NCBI GenBank assembly: GCA_028711875.1
Contig: JAQTRJ010000148.1
Location: 1 to 6,052 of the forward strand
Reading direction: 5' to 3'
Length of the DNA: 6,052 nucleotides
Source: a bacterium
GTDB taxonomy: Bacteria > Electryoneota > RPQS01
Under the pieces are notes generated by a model, which saw only the letters and a list, made by a program, of their open reading frames with translations, did not search any database and was not told the origin of the DNA. Below, piece by piece: positions 1-4,885 of this stretch (position 1 is its first letter; every line of letters starts with the position of its first letter). The position numbers and the translations under genes are program-made.

Positions 1-351
1 CTGGAATTCCACGTTGGCGACTTGCCGGTCGAGCGTGGTCAGCACGCCGTTGGACGCCTGCACGGCGATGGCCCGCATCCGCACCAGCTTCTCGTCAATG
101 ACGGCCAAAGCCCCTTCCGCCGTCTGCATCATGTTCACATTGTAGGTCGCATTTTTTTCGGCCTCCTGCATACCCGCAATGTTCGCCCGCATTCGTTCAG
201 ACACGCCGAGCCCCGTCGGATCGTCCCAGGCGTAGTTGATTCGCAACCCACTGGACAGCCTCTGCACCGCTTTGTCGAGGTCATTCTGGGTCGTCCAGAT
301 TGACCGCTGCGCAGAGAGAGACAGCAAGTTGTGGTTGATACTCGTACTCAT
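1..351 (-). CDS. fliC: Flagellin, N-terminal part (runs off left edge)
   Basis: This is the first 117 codons of a flagellin, the self-assembling subunit of the flagellar filament, exported by the flagellar type III system. The reading frame is still open at base 1, so the central and C-terminal domains lie outside the window. It starts MSTSINHNLLSLSAQRS and contains the conserved D0/D1 signatures RLSSGLRIN, DDPTGLG, EKNA, NMMQTAEGAL and RQVANVEFQ. Compared by eye with the complete flagellin at 2829-3728, it differs at 14 of 117 residues (about 88% identical), and many third codon positions differ too. The two are therefore diverged paralogues, not a recent copy. The ATG at 349-351 is supported by a strong Shine-Dalgarno GGAGGAGG six bases upstream and by its own sigma-28 promoter, so it is probably transcribed independently of asnB. 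The gene symbol is generic for flagellin. Confidence 0.96.
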   Translation of the reverse strand, partial: MSTSINHNLLSLSAQRSIWTTQNDLDKAVQRLSSGLRINYAWDDPTGLGVSERMRANIAGMQEAEKNATYNVNMMQTAEGALAVIDEKLVRMRAIAVQASNGVLTTLDRQVANVEFQ

Positions 352-357
352 CTGTTT

Positions 358-365
358 CCTCCTCC
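358..365 (-). promoter_or_regulatory. Strong ribosome binding site of the second flagellin
   Basis: On the minus strand this reads GGAGGAGG, with six bases before the ATG at 351. It is the strongest Shine-Dalgarno in the window, fitting a highly expressed filament protein. It contains overlapping GGA triplets, so a CsrA-type repressor could in principle occlude it; that is speculation from the motif alone. Confidence 0.8.
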
Positions 366-404
366 GAGAGAATGTTGATCCTGCTCACTTGGCGCGTGCA
401 TCAA

Positions 405-416
405 GGGCTCGCGCCC
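405..416 (-). promoter_or_regulatory. Small GC hairpin near the predicted 5' end of the flagellin mRNA
   Basis: On the minus strand the sequence is GGGC-GCGA-GCCC: a perfect four-base-pair GC stem closed by a GNRA-type tetraloop. It begins only a few bases downstream of the start site predicted from the sigma-28 promoter (around 422), so it would sit at the 5' end of a leader of about 70 bases. Such hairpins can protect messages from 5'-dependent decay. That role is inferred, and the stem is short. Confidence 0.3.
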
Positions 417-428
417 AACTCGTCAGAA

Positions 429-455
429 TTATCGGCGAGTCGCGTCAGGACTTGA
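429..455 (-). promoter_or_regulatory. Sigma-28 (FliA) promoter for the second flagellin
   Basis: On the minus strand, bases 436-429 read GCCGATAA, an exact match to the sigma-28 -10 consensus. Exactly 11 bases upstream, bases 455-448 read TCAAGTCC, matching five of eight positions of the TAAAGTTT -35 consensus, with the important TxAAGT core mostly kept. The spacing is the canonical one. The predicted start is near 422, giving a leader of about 70 bases before the flagellin ATG. Sigma-28 drives late flagellar genes after the hook is complete, so the promoter fits its gene. Confidence 0.88.
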
Positions 456-456
456 G

Positions 457-476
457 AAAATCGCCCCCGGAGGAGG
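457..476 (-). terminator. Possible weak intrinsic terminator after asnB
   Basis: Downstream of the asnB stop (494), the minus strand reads CCTCC-TCC-GGGGG, which can fold into a five-pair stem with one G-U pair and a three-base loop. It is followed by CGATTTTC. The stem is short and the T run is only four, so termination would be partial. It would separate the asnB transcript from the flagellin promoter immediately downstream. Confidence 0.22.
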
Positions 477-493
477 GTTCATATTCCAAAGAA

Positions 494-2329
494 CTACAGA
501 ATGTTGCGATTGAGCCACAGGCTCAGGCTCAGCACCAACCAAGTCTGAAGCGAATTGCGATCCGATCCGTTTCCGTCCGTCAACGCCTGCAGCCGCGAAC
601 GGTTTACGATTCCCCACAGACGGCGATTCTCACGAACTTCAGAAAGATATTTCAGTCCGGCGGAAGAGGCAAAGAGACGTTCCAGCGAAATATGGAACGC
701 CCGCTTCGGCCGTTCGCGCACCACTGGCGGCAGCAGATCCGAAAACACGCTGCGCAGCAGCGGTTTGTCCGCGTGCCCGGTTCGATACTTCCAGTCCGGC
801 GGAAGACATGCCACGCAGCGAATCAAATCCGAATCCGTATACGGCACGCGTCCCTCCAGAGACGCGGCCATCGTCGCGCCGTCCAGCCGTGCGAGAAGAT
901 TCGGAAGATGAAGATATTCGAGCAACATGATATACCGATGGAAGAGCGGCTCCGCTGCAAAGAGATCGAGCATCGTCTGTATCGCATGCGTTTCGCGCTC
1001 CGGCCGCCACTCCGCCCACCAGGAATCCGCGAGCAAGGCGCGCAAGTCGTCATGCGTGAACCAGGAATAGGCGCTGGCGAAATAGCCCGCGTCCGAAGTG
1101 GTGTCGAGATGCGGCCACTGCCTGTGCAGCGACTGAAGGAGCAGCGAATCTCCCTGCGAGGCTGCATTCTTCGCGCGCGCATAGCGATCCAGCAATTCTA
1201 AAATCTTTGTATATCCGCCGAACAGCTCGTCCGCCCCCTCCCCGGTGAGGACGGCTTTGACTTCGGCGGCGGCACGTTTGGCCAAGAGATAAATCAGAAC
1301 TTCATTAGGATAGGACAGCGGCAACTGGCGAATGGCGATCAATTCCGCCATGCCTTGAAAAAATTCCTCGGCCGTGACGATCACTTCGCGGTGCCGACAG
1401 CGCCAATGCGACGCGATGGCGCGCGCCGTCAGCAATTCCTCGGTATCCCCCTCCAGCGCGATGGTGTAGGTGGCAGGCGGCTCGGAACGCATTTGCGCGA
1501 GCAGCCCGACCAGAATCGCGCTGTCAATTCCCCCGGAGAGAAACACTCCGACCGGCGCGTCGGCGATCATCTGACGTCCCACGGCCAGATGCAGGAAGTG
1601 ACGCAGATAGCCGCGCAGGGACGTCTCGCTCTCCGGAGGACGGATCGCGCATTCCGCTTCAGGACGATGCCATCGCGTGACGGTATAGCCGCCGCGATCC
1701 GCGATGAGCTGACTGCCGGGTTCGAGCGTACGCCGGTCGCGATAGAGCGTGGCTCCGTCGAACACCGGCTGGGCGAACCGCAAAAAATGGATGATACTCT
1801 CCGGCTCAAGAACGGCGGACTCGCTGCGCGCCCACTCCCAGGCACCGGGTTCGCTGCCAAATTCCACGCCTTGTCCGGTAAGGCGATAGAAGAGCGGTTT
1901 GATTCCCAGCCGGTCGCGCACCAGAAACAGCTTTTCCCGCACCGCGTCATACAGGGCGAAGGCGAACATGCCGTTGAGACGCTCCCACGCCAGTTCGCCC
2001 CAGTGATCGTACGCAGCGAGCAGCACCTCCGTGTCGCTGCGGGTGGCGAACCGACAGCCGCGAACCGTCAGTTCGGCGCGCAGCTCGACGTTGTTATAAA
2101 TCTCGCCGTTGAACGAAAGCACGGTGCCGCGCTCGCTGCGCATGGGTTGGAGGCCGTGCTCGGGGTCCAGCAGCTTGAGCCGCACGTGCTGCATTCCGAC
2201 ATGTCCGTTCGACCAACTCCCGCGTGCGTCGGGGCCGCGATGACGAAGCCGGTCGGCGCGTTCGGTCAGCCGTTCGCTGTCGAGGCGCACCGCGTCGTCC
2301 GTGAGATATTCTCCGACGAATCCGCACAT
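494..2329 (-). CDS. asnB: Asparagine synthetase (glutamine-hydrolysing) / AsnB-type amidotransferase
   Basis: This 611-residue protein has the two-domain layout of AsnB. The N-terminal class II glutaminase releases ammonia from glutamine: nucleophile Cys2 in MCGFVG, RHRGPD at 30-34, FNGEIYN at 73-79, SDTEVLL near 98-104 and RDRLGIKPLFY near 138-148. The C-terminal ATP-pyrophosphatase domain has the PP-loop SGGIDS at 265-270, LTGEGADELFGGY at 361-373 and LEGRVPYTD at 491-499. The ligase activates a carboxylate as its AMP ester and amidates it, classically aspartate to asparagine. All key residues appear intact and the length is normal for the family. The start is fixed because Cys2 must follow Met1. 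No clear Shine-Dalgarno is present and the upstream stop is only six bases away, so it probably relies on translational coupling. Its place between two flagellin genes resembles AsnB-like enzymes of surface-polysaccharide clusters, which may amidate sugar acids, so the true substrate is uncertain. Confidence 0.94.
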   Translation of the reverse strand: MCGFVGEYLTDDAVRLDSERLTERADRLRHRGPDARGSWSNGHVGMQHVRLKLLDPEHGLQPMRSERGTVLSFNGEIYNNVELRAELTVRGCRFATRSDTEVLLAAYDHWGELAWERLNGMFAFALYDAVREKLFLVRDRLGIKPLFYRLTGQGVEFGSEPGAWEWARSESAVLEPESIIHFLRFAQPVFDGATLYRDRRTLEPGSQLIADRGGYTVTRWHRPEAECAIRPPESETSLRGYLRHFLHLAVGRQMIADAPVGVFLSGGIDSAILVGLLAQMRSEPPATYTIALEGDTEELLTARAIASHWRCRHREVIVTAEEFFQGMAELIAIRQLPLSYPNEVLIYLLAKRAAAEVKAVLTGEGADELFGGYTKILELLDRYARAKNAASQGDSLLLQSLHRQWPHLDTTSDAGYFASAYSWFTHDDLRALLADSWWAEWRPERETHAIQTMLDLFAAEPLFHRYIMLLEYLHLPNLLARLDGATMAASLEGRVPYTDSDLIRCVACLPPDWKYRTGHADKPLLRSVFSDLLPPVVRERPKRAFHISLERLFASSAGLKYLSEVRENRRLWGIVNRSRLQALTDGNGSDRNSLQTWLVLSLSLWLNRNIL

Positions 2330-2335
2330 GGGACG

Positions 2336-2788
2336 TCAGCGCACCGCGTCGAGTCGTTTTCCGGCCGCACGGTTCACGCGATAGCCCATCGCCGCGCGCC
2401 GCTTGCGACCAACGCTCTGCAAGCGGGTTTCGACGTGCTCGCAGGCCGACGCGAGCTGGGCGATGACGTGCCGCTCGTGCGCCTGCAGCCGGCGGGACAG
2501 ATCGGCGGCTTCACCCAGTATTCTCATGCAGGCGATTCCGCCGGTGAAGGTGTCCGCCTGCCGCAGCTTCCAACCGCGATTCCGCATCTCTTCGACGCTG
2601 TCGCGGAGTTCCCCGATCAGCTCGTCCTTGCGATCCAAAAGCACACCAAGCGCGTCGTGATCGGCCCTCTGCACCGCGTCAGCCTGCTGCAGGGACAGGG
2701 CCATAAGCTTTCGCAAGCGATCGCGGAGCTGGCCGGCCGCCCGCAGAGCCGGGCGACCGGAAGGATCAAGGAAATTCGCATTCGACAT
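2336..2788 (-). CDS. FlgN/FliT-like flagellar chaperone, probable
   Basis: This is a 150-residue, charged, almost wholly helical protein without signal peptide or membrane segment. Residues 19-70 form an amphipathic helix with heptad-like leucines, including LRDRLRKLMALSLQQAD and the segment around LDRKDELIGELRDSVEEM at 51-68. This pattern matches the FlgN/FliT class, small cytoplasmic coiled-coil chaperones that escort hook-junction or cap proteins to the export gate. A second helix spans about 95-127, followed by a basic tail (RKRRAAMGYR near 128-137) somewhat like the C-terminus of FlgN proteins. The ATG at 2788 is chosen because it follows the flagellin stop by 40 bases and has AAAGG nine bases upstream; the frame stays open further up but there overlaps flagellin coding sequence. 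Its stop lies six bases before asnB. The family call rests on size, helical pattern and neighbours, so FliT, FlgN or an unrelated flagellar helper all remain possible. Confidence 0.72.
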   Translation of the reverse strand: MSNANFLDPSGRPALRAAGQLRDRLRKLMALSLQQADAVQRADHDALGVLLDRKDELIGELRDSVEEMRNRGWKLRQADTFTGGIACMRILGEAADLSRRLQAHERHVIAQLASACEHVETRLQSVGRKRRAAMGYRVNRAAGKRLDAVR

Positions 2789-2828
2789 CACAGTCCGCCT
2801 TTGTTCATCCGAGGTTTTCGCCGTTCGA

Positions 2829-3728
2829 CTACCCGACCAACTGCGCCACGATCTGCGGAATCTCGTTCGCGGTACTGAGCATGCTGACGCCCGTCTGCAT
2901 GAGAATCTGCGCGCGGGTGTAATTGGACATCTCGGCCGCGAAATCGGCGTCACGAATGGTGGACTCGGAAGCCGTGGCCGACTCGGCGGAGATCTTCAGA
3001 TTGAGAATCGTGTTCTGCAAACGGCTGACCATGGAGCCGAGGAACGTTCGGGTGATGTCCTTGGAGTTGATCGCCTCGATCAGCGTCTCCACGGCGGTTT
3101 GCGCGCTGGCGGTGTTGGACACGTCGAGGTCCGTGATCTGCAGGGCGGAGGCCGTCACTCCCGCGATATTGATGTAATAGTAATCCTGCCCCACCGTGTT
3201 GCCTTCGCCGATGTGGAACTTGATCGAGTTCGCGTTTCCGGCGGTGGACACGCCGTTGAATCCAAGCGCCAGCGTGGAATCGGTGCTGGCCGTGGGCGCC
3301 GAGCGGCTGCCGTCCAAGAGATAGAAGCCGTTGTAATTCGACGTCTGAGCGATCCGGTCAATCTCGCTCTTGAGTTGCTGGAACTCGACGTTGGCGACCT
3401 GCCGGTCGAGCGTCGTCAGCACTCCGTTGGATGCCTGAACGGCGATGGCGCGCATACGAATGAGTTTTTCGTCTATCACCGACAGCGCTCCCTCGGCCGT
3501 CTGCATCATGTTCACGTCATACGACGCGTTTTTCTCGGCCTCCTGCATTCCTACGATCGAGGCACGGAATCGCTCGGAAATCCCCAGCCCGGTCGGGTCA
3601 TCCCACGAGTAGTTGATCCGAAGCCCGCTGGACAGCCGTTGAACGGCCGTATCAAGGTCATGCTGAGTGGACCAGATGGACCGCTGGCTGCTGAGCGATA
3701 GCAGATTATGATTGATCCGTGTGGACAT
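2829..3728 (-). CDS. fliC: Flagellin (complete)
   Basis: This 299-residue flagellin is complete. The N-terminal D0/D1 domain covers about residues 4-140 (RLSSGLRIN at 31-39, DDPTGLG at 43-49, NMMQTAEGAL at 73-82, SEIDRIAQTSNYNGFYLLDG at 121-140). The C-terminal D1/D0 domain covers about 213-299 (RLQNTILNL, STIRDADFAAEMSNYTRAQI and the terminal helix around SMLSTANEIPQIVAQLVG). The middle is short and rich in Ser/Thr (about 141-165), so the surface domain is small; those residues could be O-glycosylation sites, which is inference. The ATG at 3726-3728 has an AAGGAG Shine-Dalgarno at 3740-3745, 11 bases upstream. It follows the MerR-like gene by 38 bases and precedes the chaperone-like gene by 40, with no terminator between them, so it is probably read from the sigma-28 promoter at 4181-4208. 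It is paralogous to the partial flagellin at 1-351. Confidence 0.97.
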   Translation of the reverse strand: MSTRINHNLLSLSSQRSIWSTQHDLDTAVQRLSSGLRINYSWDDPTGLGISERFRASIVGMQEAEKNASYDVNMMQTAEGALSVIDEKLIRMRAIAVQASNGVLTTLDRQVANVEFQQLKSEIDRIAQTSNYNGFYLLDGSRSAPTASTDSTLALGFNGVSTAGNANSIKFHIGEGNTVGQDYYYINIAGVTASALQITDLDVSNTASAQTAVETLIEAINSKDITRTFLGSMVSRLQNTILNLKISAESATASESTIRDADFAAEMSNYTRAQILMQTGVSMLSTANEIPQIVAQLVG

Positions 3729-3766
3729 GGTTCAAGGAACTCCTTGTATCTTTGTCTGCGATTCTT

Positions 3767-4117
3767 TCACTCTTTGACCAGCTTTTTCAGAAGGTACTGA
3801 GACATGGCGCGAGCCAACTCGGCCACGGGATCCGAGGCCGGGACTTCGCTGTTCTCGATCTTCCGAAGCAAATCCAATTTGCGGCGGGCGCCCTCGATGG
3901 TGTAGCCCTGGACCTTGACCAGATAGTTGATCTTCTCCAGATCAGCGATGGATTTATCGTCGTATCGCCGCTGATTTCCGGTCGTACGCAACGGTTCAAG
4001 AAATCCATCGAACTCCTTTTCCCAATACCGGATGGTGGGTTTAGGAATTCCGGTGATGGCGTTTACTTGTCCGATCGAATAGTGCCGCGGTGCGGACAAT
4101 CCTCTTCCTCGTGTCAT
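3767..4117 (-). CDS. MerR-family transcriptional regulator, short
   Basis: This 116-residue protein is essentially a MerR-type winged helix-turn-helix. Residues 13-34 (YSIGQVNAITGIPKPTIRYW, then EKEF) are the helix-turn-helix, residues 45-53 (TTGNQRRYD) the wing, and residues 54-82 (SIADLEKINYLVKVQGYTIEGARRKL) the second helical pair. The C-terminal tail of about 30 residues is helical, with no cysteine metal site and no effector domain, so it may respond to a partner protein or act as a plain DNA-binding factor. An in-frame TTG at 4153 would add 12 residues, but the ATG at 4117 is preferred because AGGAG lies nine bases upstream and the conserved domain starts soon after. It is preceded by a sigma-28 promoter and followed by flagellin after 38 bases, which implies a role in late flagellar or filament gene control. 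Its target is unknown. Confidence 0.9.
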   Translation of the reverse strand: MTRGRGLSAPRHYSIGQVNAITGIPKPTIRYWEKEFDGFLEPLRTTGNQRRYDDKSIADLEKINYLVKVQGYTIEGARRKLDLLRKIENSEVPASDPVAELARAMSQYLLKKLVKE

Positions 4118-4126
4118 GGGATACTG

Positions 4127-4131
4127 CTCCT
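4127..4131 (-). promoter_or_regulatory. Ribosome binding site deciding the MerR-like start
   Basis: AGGAG on the minus strand lies nine bases before the ATG at 4117. The alternative upstream TTG at 4153 has no comparable site at a suitable distance, so this motif is the reason for choosing the shorter 116-residue form. Confidence 0.7.
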
Positions 4132-4180
4132 GAAGTTTCACAATCCCCGCCAAACGGGATGGGCTTTCTATCCACCCATA

Positions 4181-4208
4181 CTATCGGAAAGGAGCAGCCG
4201 AAACTTTA
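4181..4208 (-). promoter_or_regulatory. Sigma-28 (FliA) promoter for the merR-like / flagellin operon
   Basis: On the minus strand, bases 4208-4201 read TAAAGTTT, an exact match to the sigma-28 -35 consensus. Bases 4188-4181 read TCCGATAG, matching six of eight positions of GCCGATAA and keeping the CCGATA core. The spacer is 12 bases, one more than canonical. The predicted start is near 4174, giving a leader of about 57 bases before the MerR-like ATG. No terminator is seen from there to asnB, so it may drive merR-like, flagellin, chaperone-like and asnB together. Confidence 0.8.
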
Positions 4209-4258
4209 ATTTTCCTTCATCGTCGGAAGACCCTTTTTGCATCTGGCCGTCCAAGTTG

Positions 4259-4885
4259 TCATTTCTCCTGAGGCAGCGACTGCATCTCCTGTCGAACCTG
4301 CCCAACCAGCGGACTCCACCCCGCCAGCAGCTCGAGCAATTCGTACTCGATCTCATCGGCAATGGCGATACAATCTCCCGCCGCCTGTGCCTGATAGATT
4401 CGATCCAGCGTCGGCACCAGTTGCCGCGCCGAATCCATAAGCCTCCCCCGCGCCGATGCCGGCCCGCCCTGGCTCTGATGGCCGCGGGTGGAGTAGTCCA
4501 GCCCGGCGACGACCCACTTCAAGTCCTCCAGGTAGTCCGCCAATTCGAGATTGGCCGCGACTTCGTCGCCGATCCGGAACTTCCGGCTGAGCGGTTTACA
4601 TTGTCCAACCAGCTTTTCAATCAACTCACCTGCATCCTGAATCGTCCGCCGACGAAGATGCTCCGGATCGTCAATCGCGAGTTCGAGCGAAGGCACATCG
4701 TCTACCCGCGCCGCAAGAACGCGATCCCGCCGTCCCTCGGAGATCGCTCGGCCAGCCACCGCGATTCGCGTGACCACCTTGCCGCCCCGCCGCACGTCTT
4801 CAGACACTTCAGCCAGCACGTCGCCGACGGTTCGTTCGCCCTCGGCTTGCCGGGCGAGTTCAAGTCCATTGAGCAGAATTTTCAT
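4259..4885 (-). CDS. Hypothetical protein, 208 residues
   Basis: I do not recognise this protein with confidence. It has no signal peptide or membrane segment and is acidic to neutral. The N-terminal 70 or so residues alternate short strands and a helix (MKILLNGLEL, then TVGDVLAEV, then KVVTRIAVAGRAI, then PSLELAID), a pattern that could be a small beta-grasp-like fold; this is only a guess. The rest (about 75-208) is helical, with a motif around GDCIAIADEIEYELLELLAGW at 160-180 that looks like a conserved core. The ATG at 4883-4885 is chosen because GAGGA lies five bases upstream (4891-4895) and the start overlaps the glycosyltransferase end by 26 bases, a sign of translational coupling. The frame is open further upstream but reads unlike protein there. 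Pairing with a glycosyltransferase ahead of flagellar genes suggests a role in flagellin modification or assembly, without direct evidence. Confidence 0.85.
   Translation of the reverse strand: MKILLNGLELARQAEGERTVGDVLAEVSEDVRRGGKVVTRIAVAGRAISEGRRDRVLAARVDDVPSLELAIDDPEHLRRRTIQDAGELIEKLVGQCKPLSRKFRIGDEVAANLELADYLEDLKWVVAGLDYSTRGHQSQGGPASARGRLMDSARQLVPTLDRIYQAQAAGDCIAIADEIEYELLELLAGWSPLVGQVRQEMQSLPQEK

Noticed and set aside
236..1201. Plus-strand open frame of about 321 codons across the flagellin start and asnB end
   Set aside because: It spans two minus-strand genes and the sigma-28 promoter, and the translation is Arg/Gln-rich with no recognisable domain.
2788..2808. Six-codon open frame (ATG to TGA) whose stop overlaps the chaperone-like start
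   Set aside because: There is no Shine-Dalgarno in front of it and it is too short to distinguish from chance.
1355..2878. Plus-strand open frame of about 507 codons opposite asnB and the chaperone-like gene
   Set aside because: It is antisense to a clearly conserved asparagine synthetase and crosses the gene boundary. The translation is low-complexity, rich in Arg, Ala, Gly and His, with no family motifs. Long antisense frames are expected in GC-rich coding sequence.
3752..3777. Second sigma-28-like match directly upstream of the complete flagellin (GCAGACAA as -10, TCAAAG as -35)
   Set aside because: The -10 matches six of eight, but the -35 match and spacing are poor. The predicted start would fall on the Shine-Dalgarno itself, leaving almost no leader.
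4146..4179. Two adjacent short hairpins in the leader of the MerR-like gene (stems 4146-4158 and 4159-4179), possibly alternative folds
   Set aside because: The stems are only four to six pairs, the predicted start near 4174 cuts into the first, and no riboswitch-like conserved core is visible.
4215..4240. Possible terminator after the hypothetical gene (CTTC/GAAG stem)
   Set aside because: The stem is about five pairs with a seven-base loop and is followed by an A-rich rather than a T-rich tract, so read-through into the operon is more likely.
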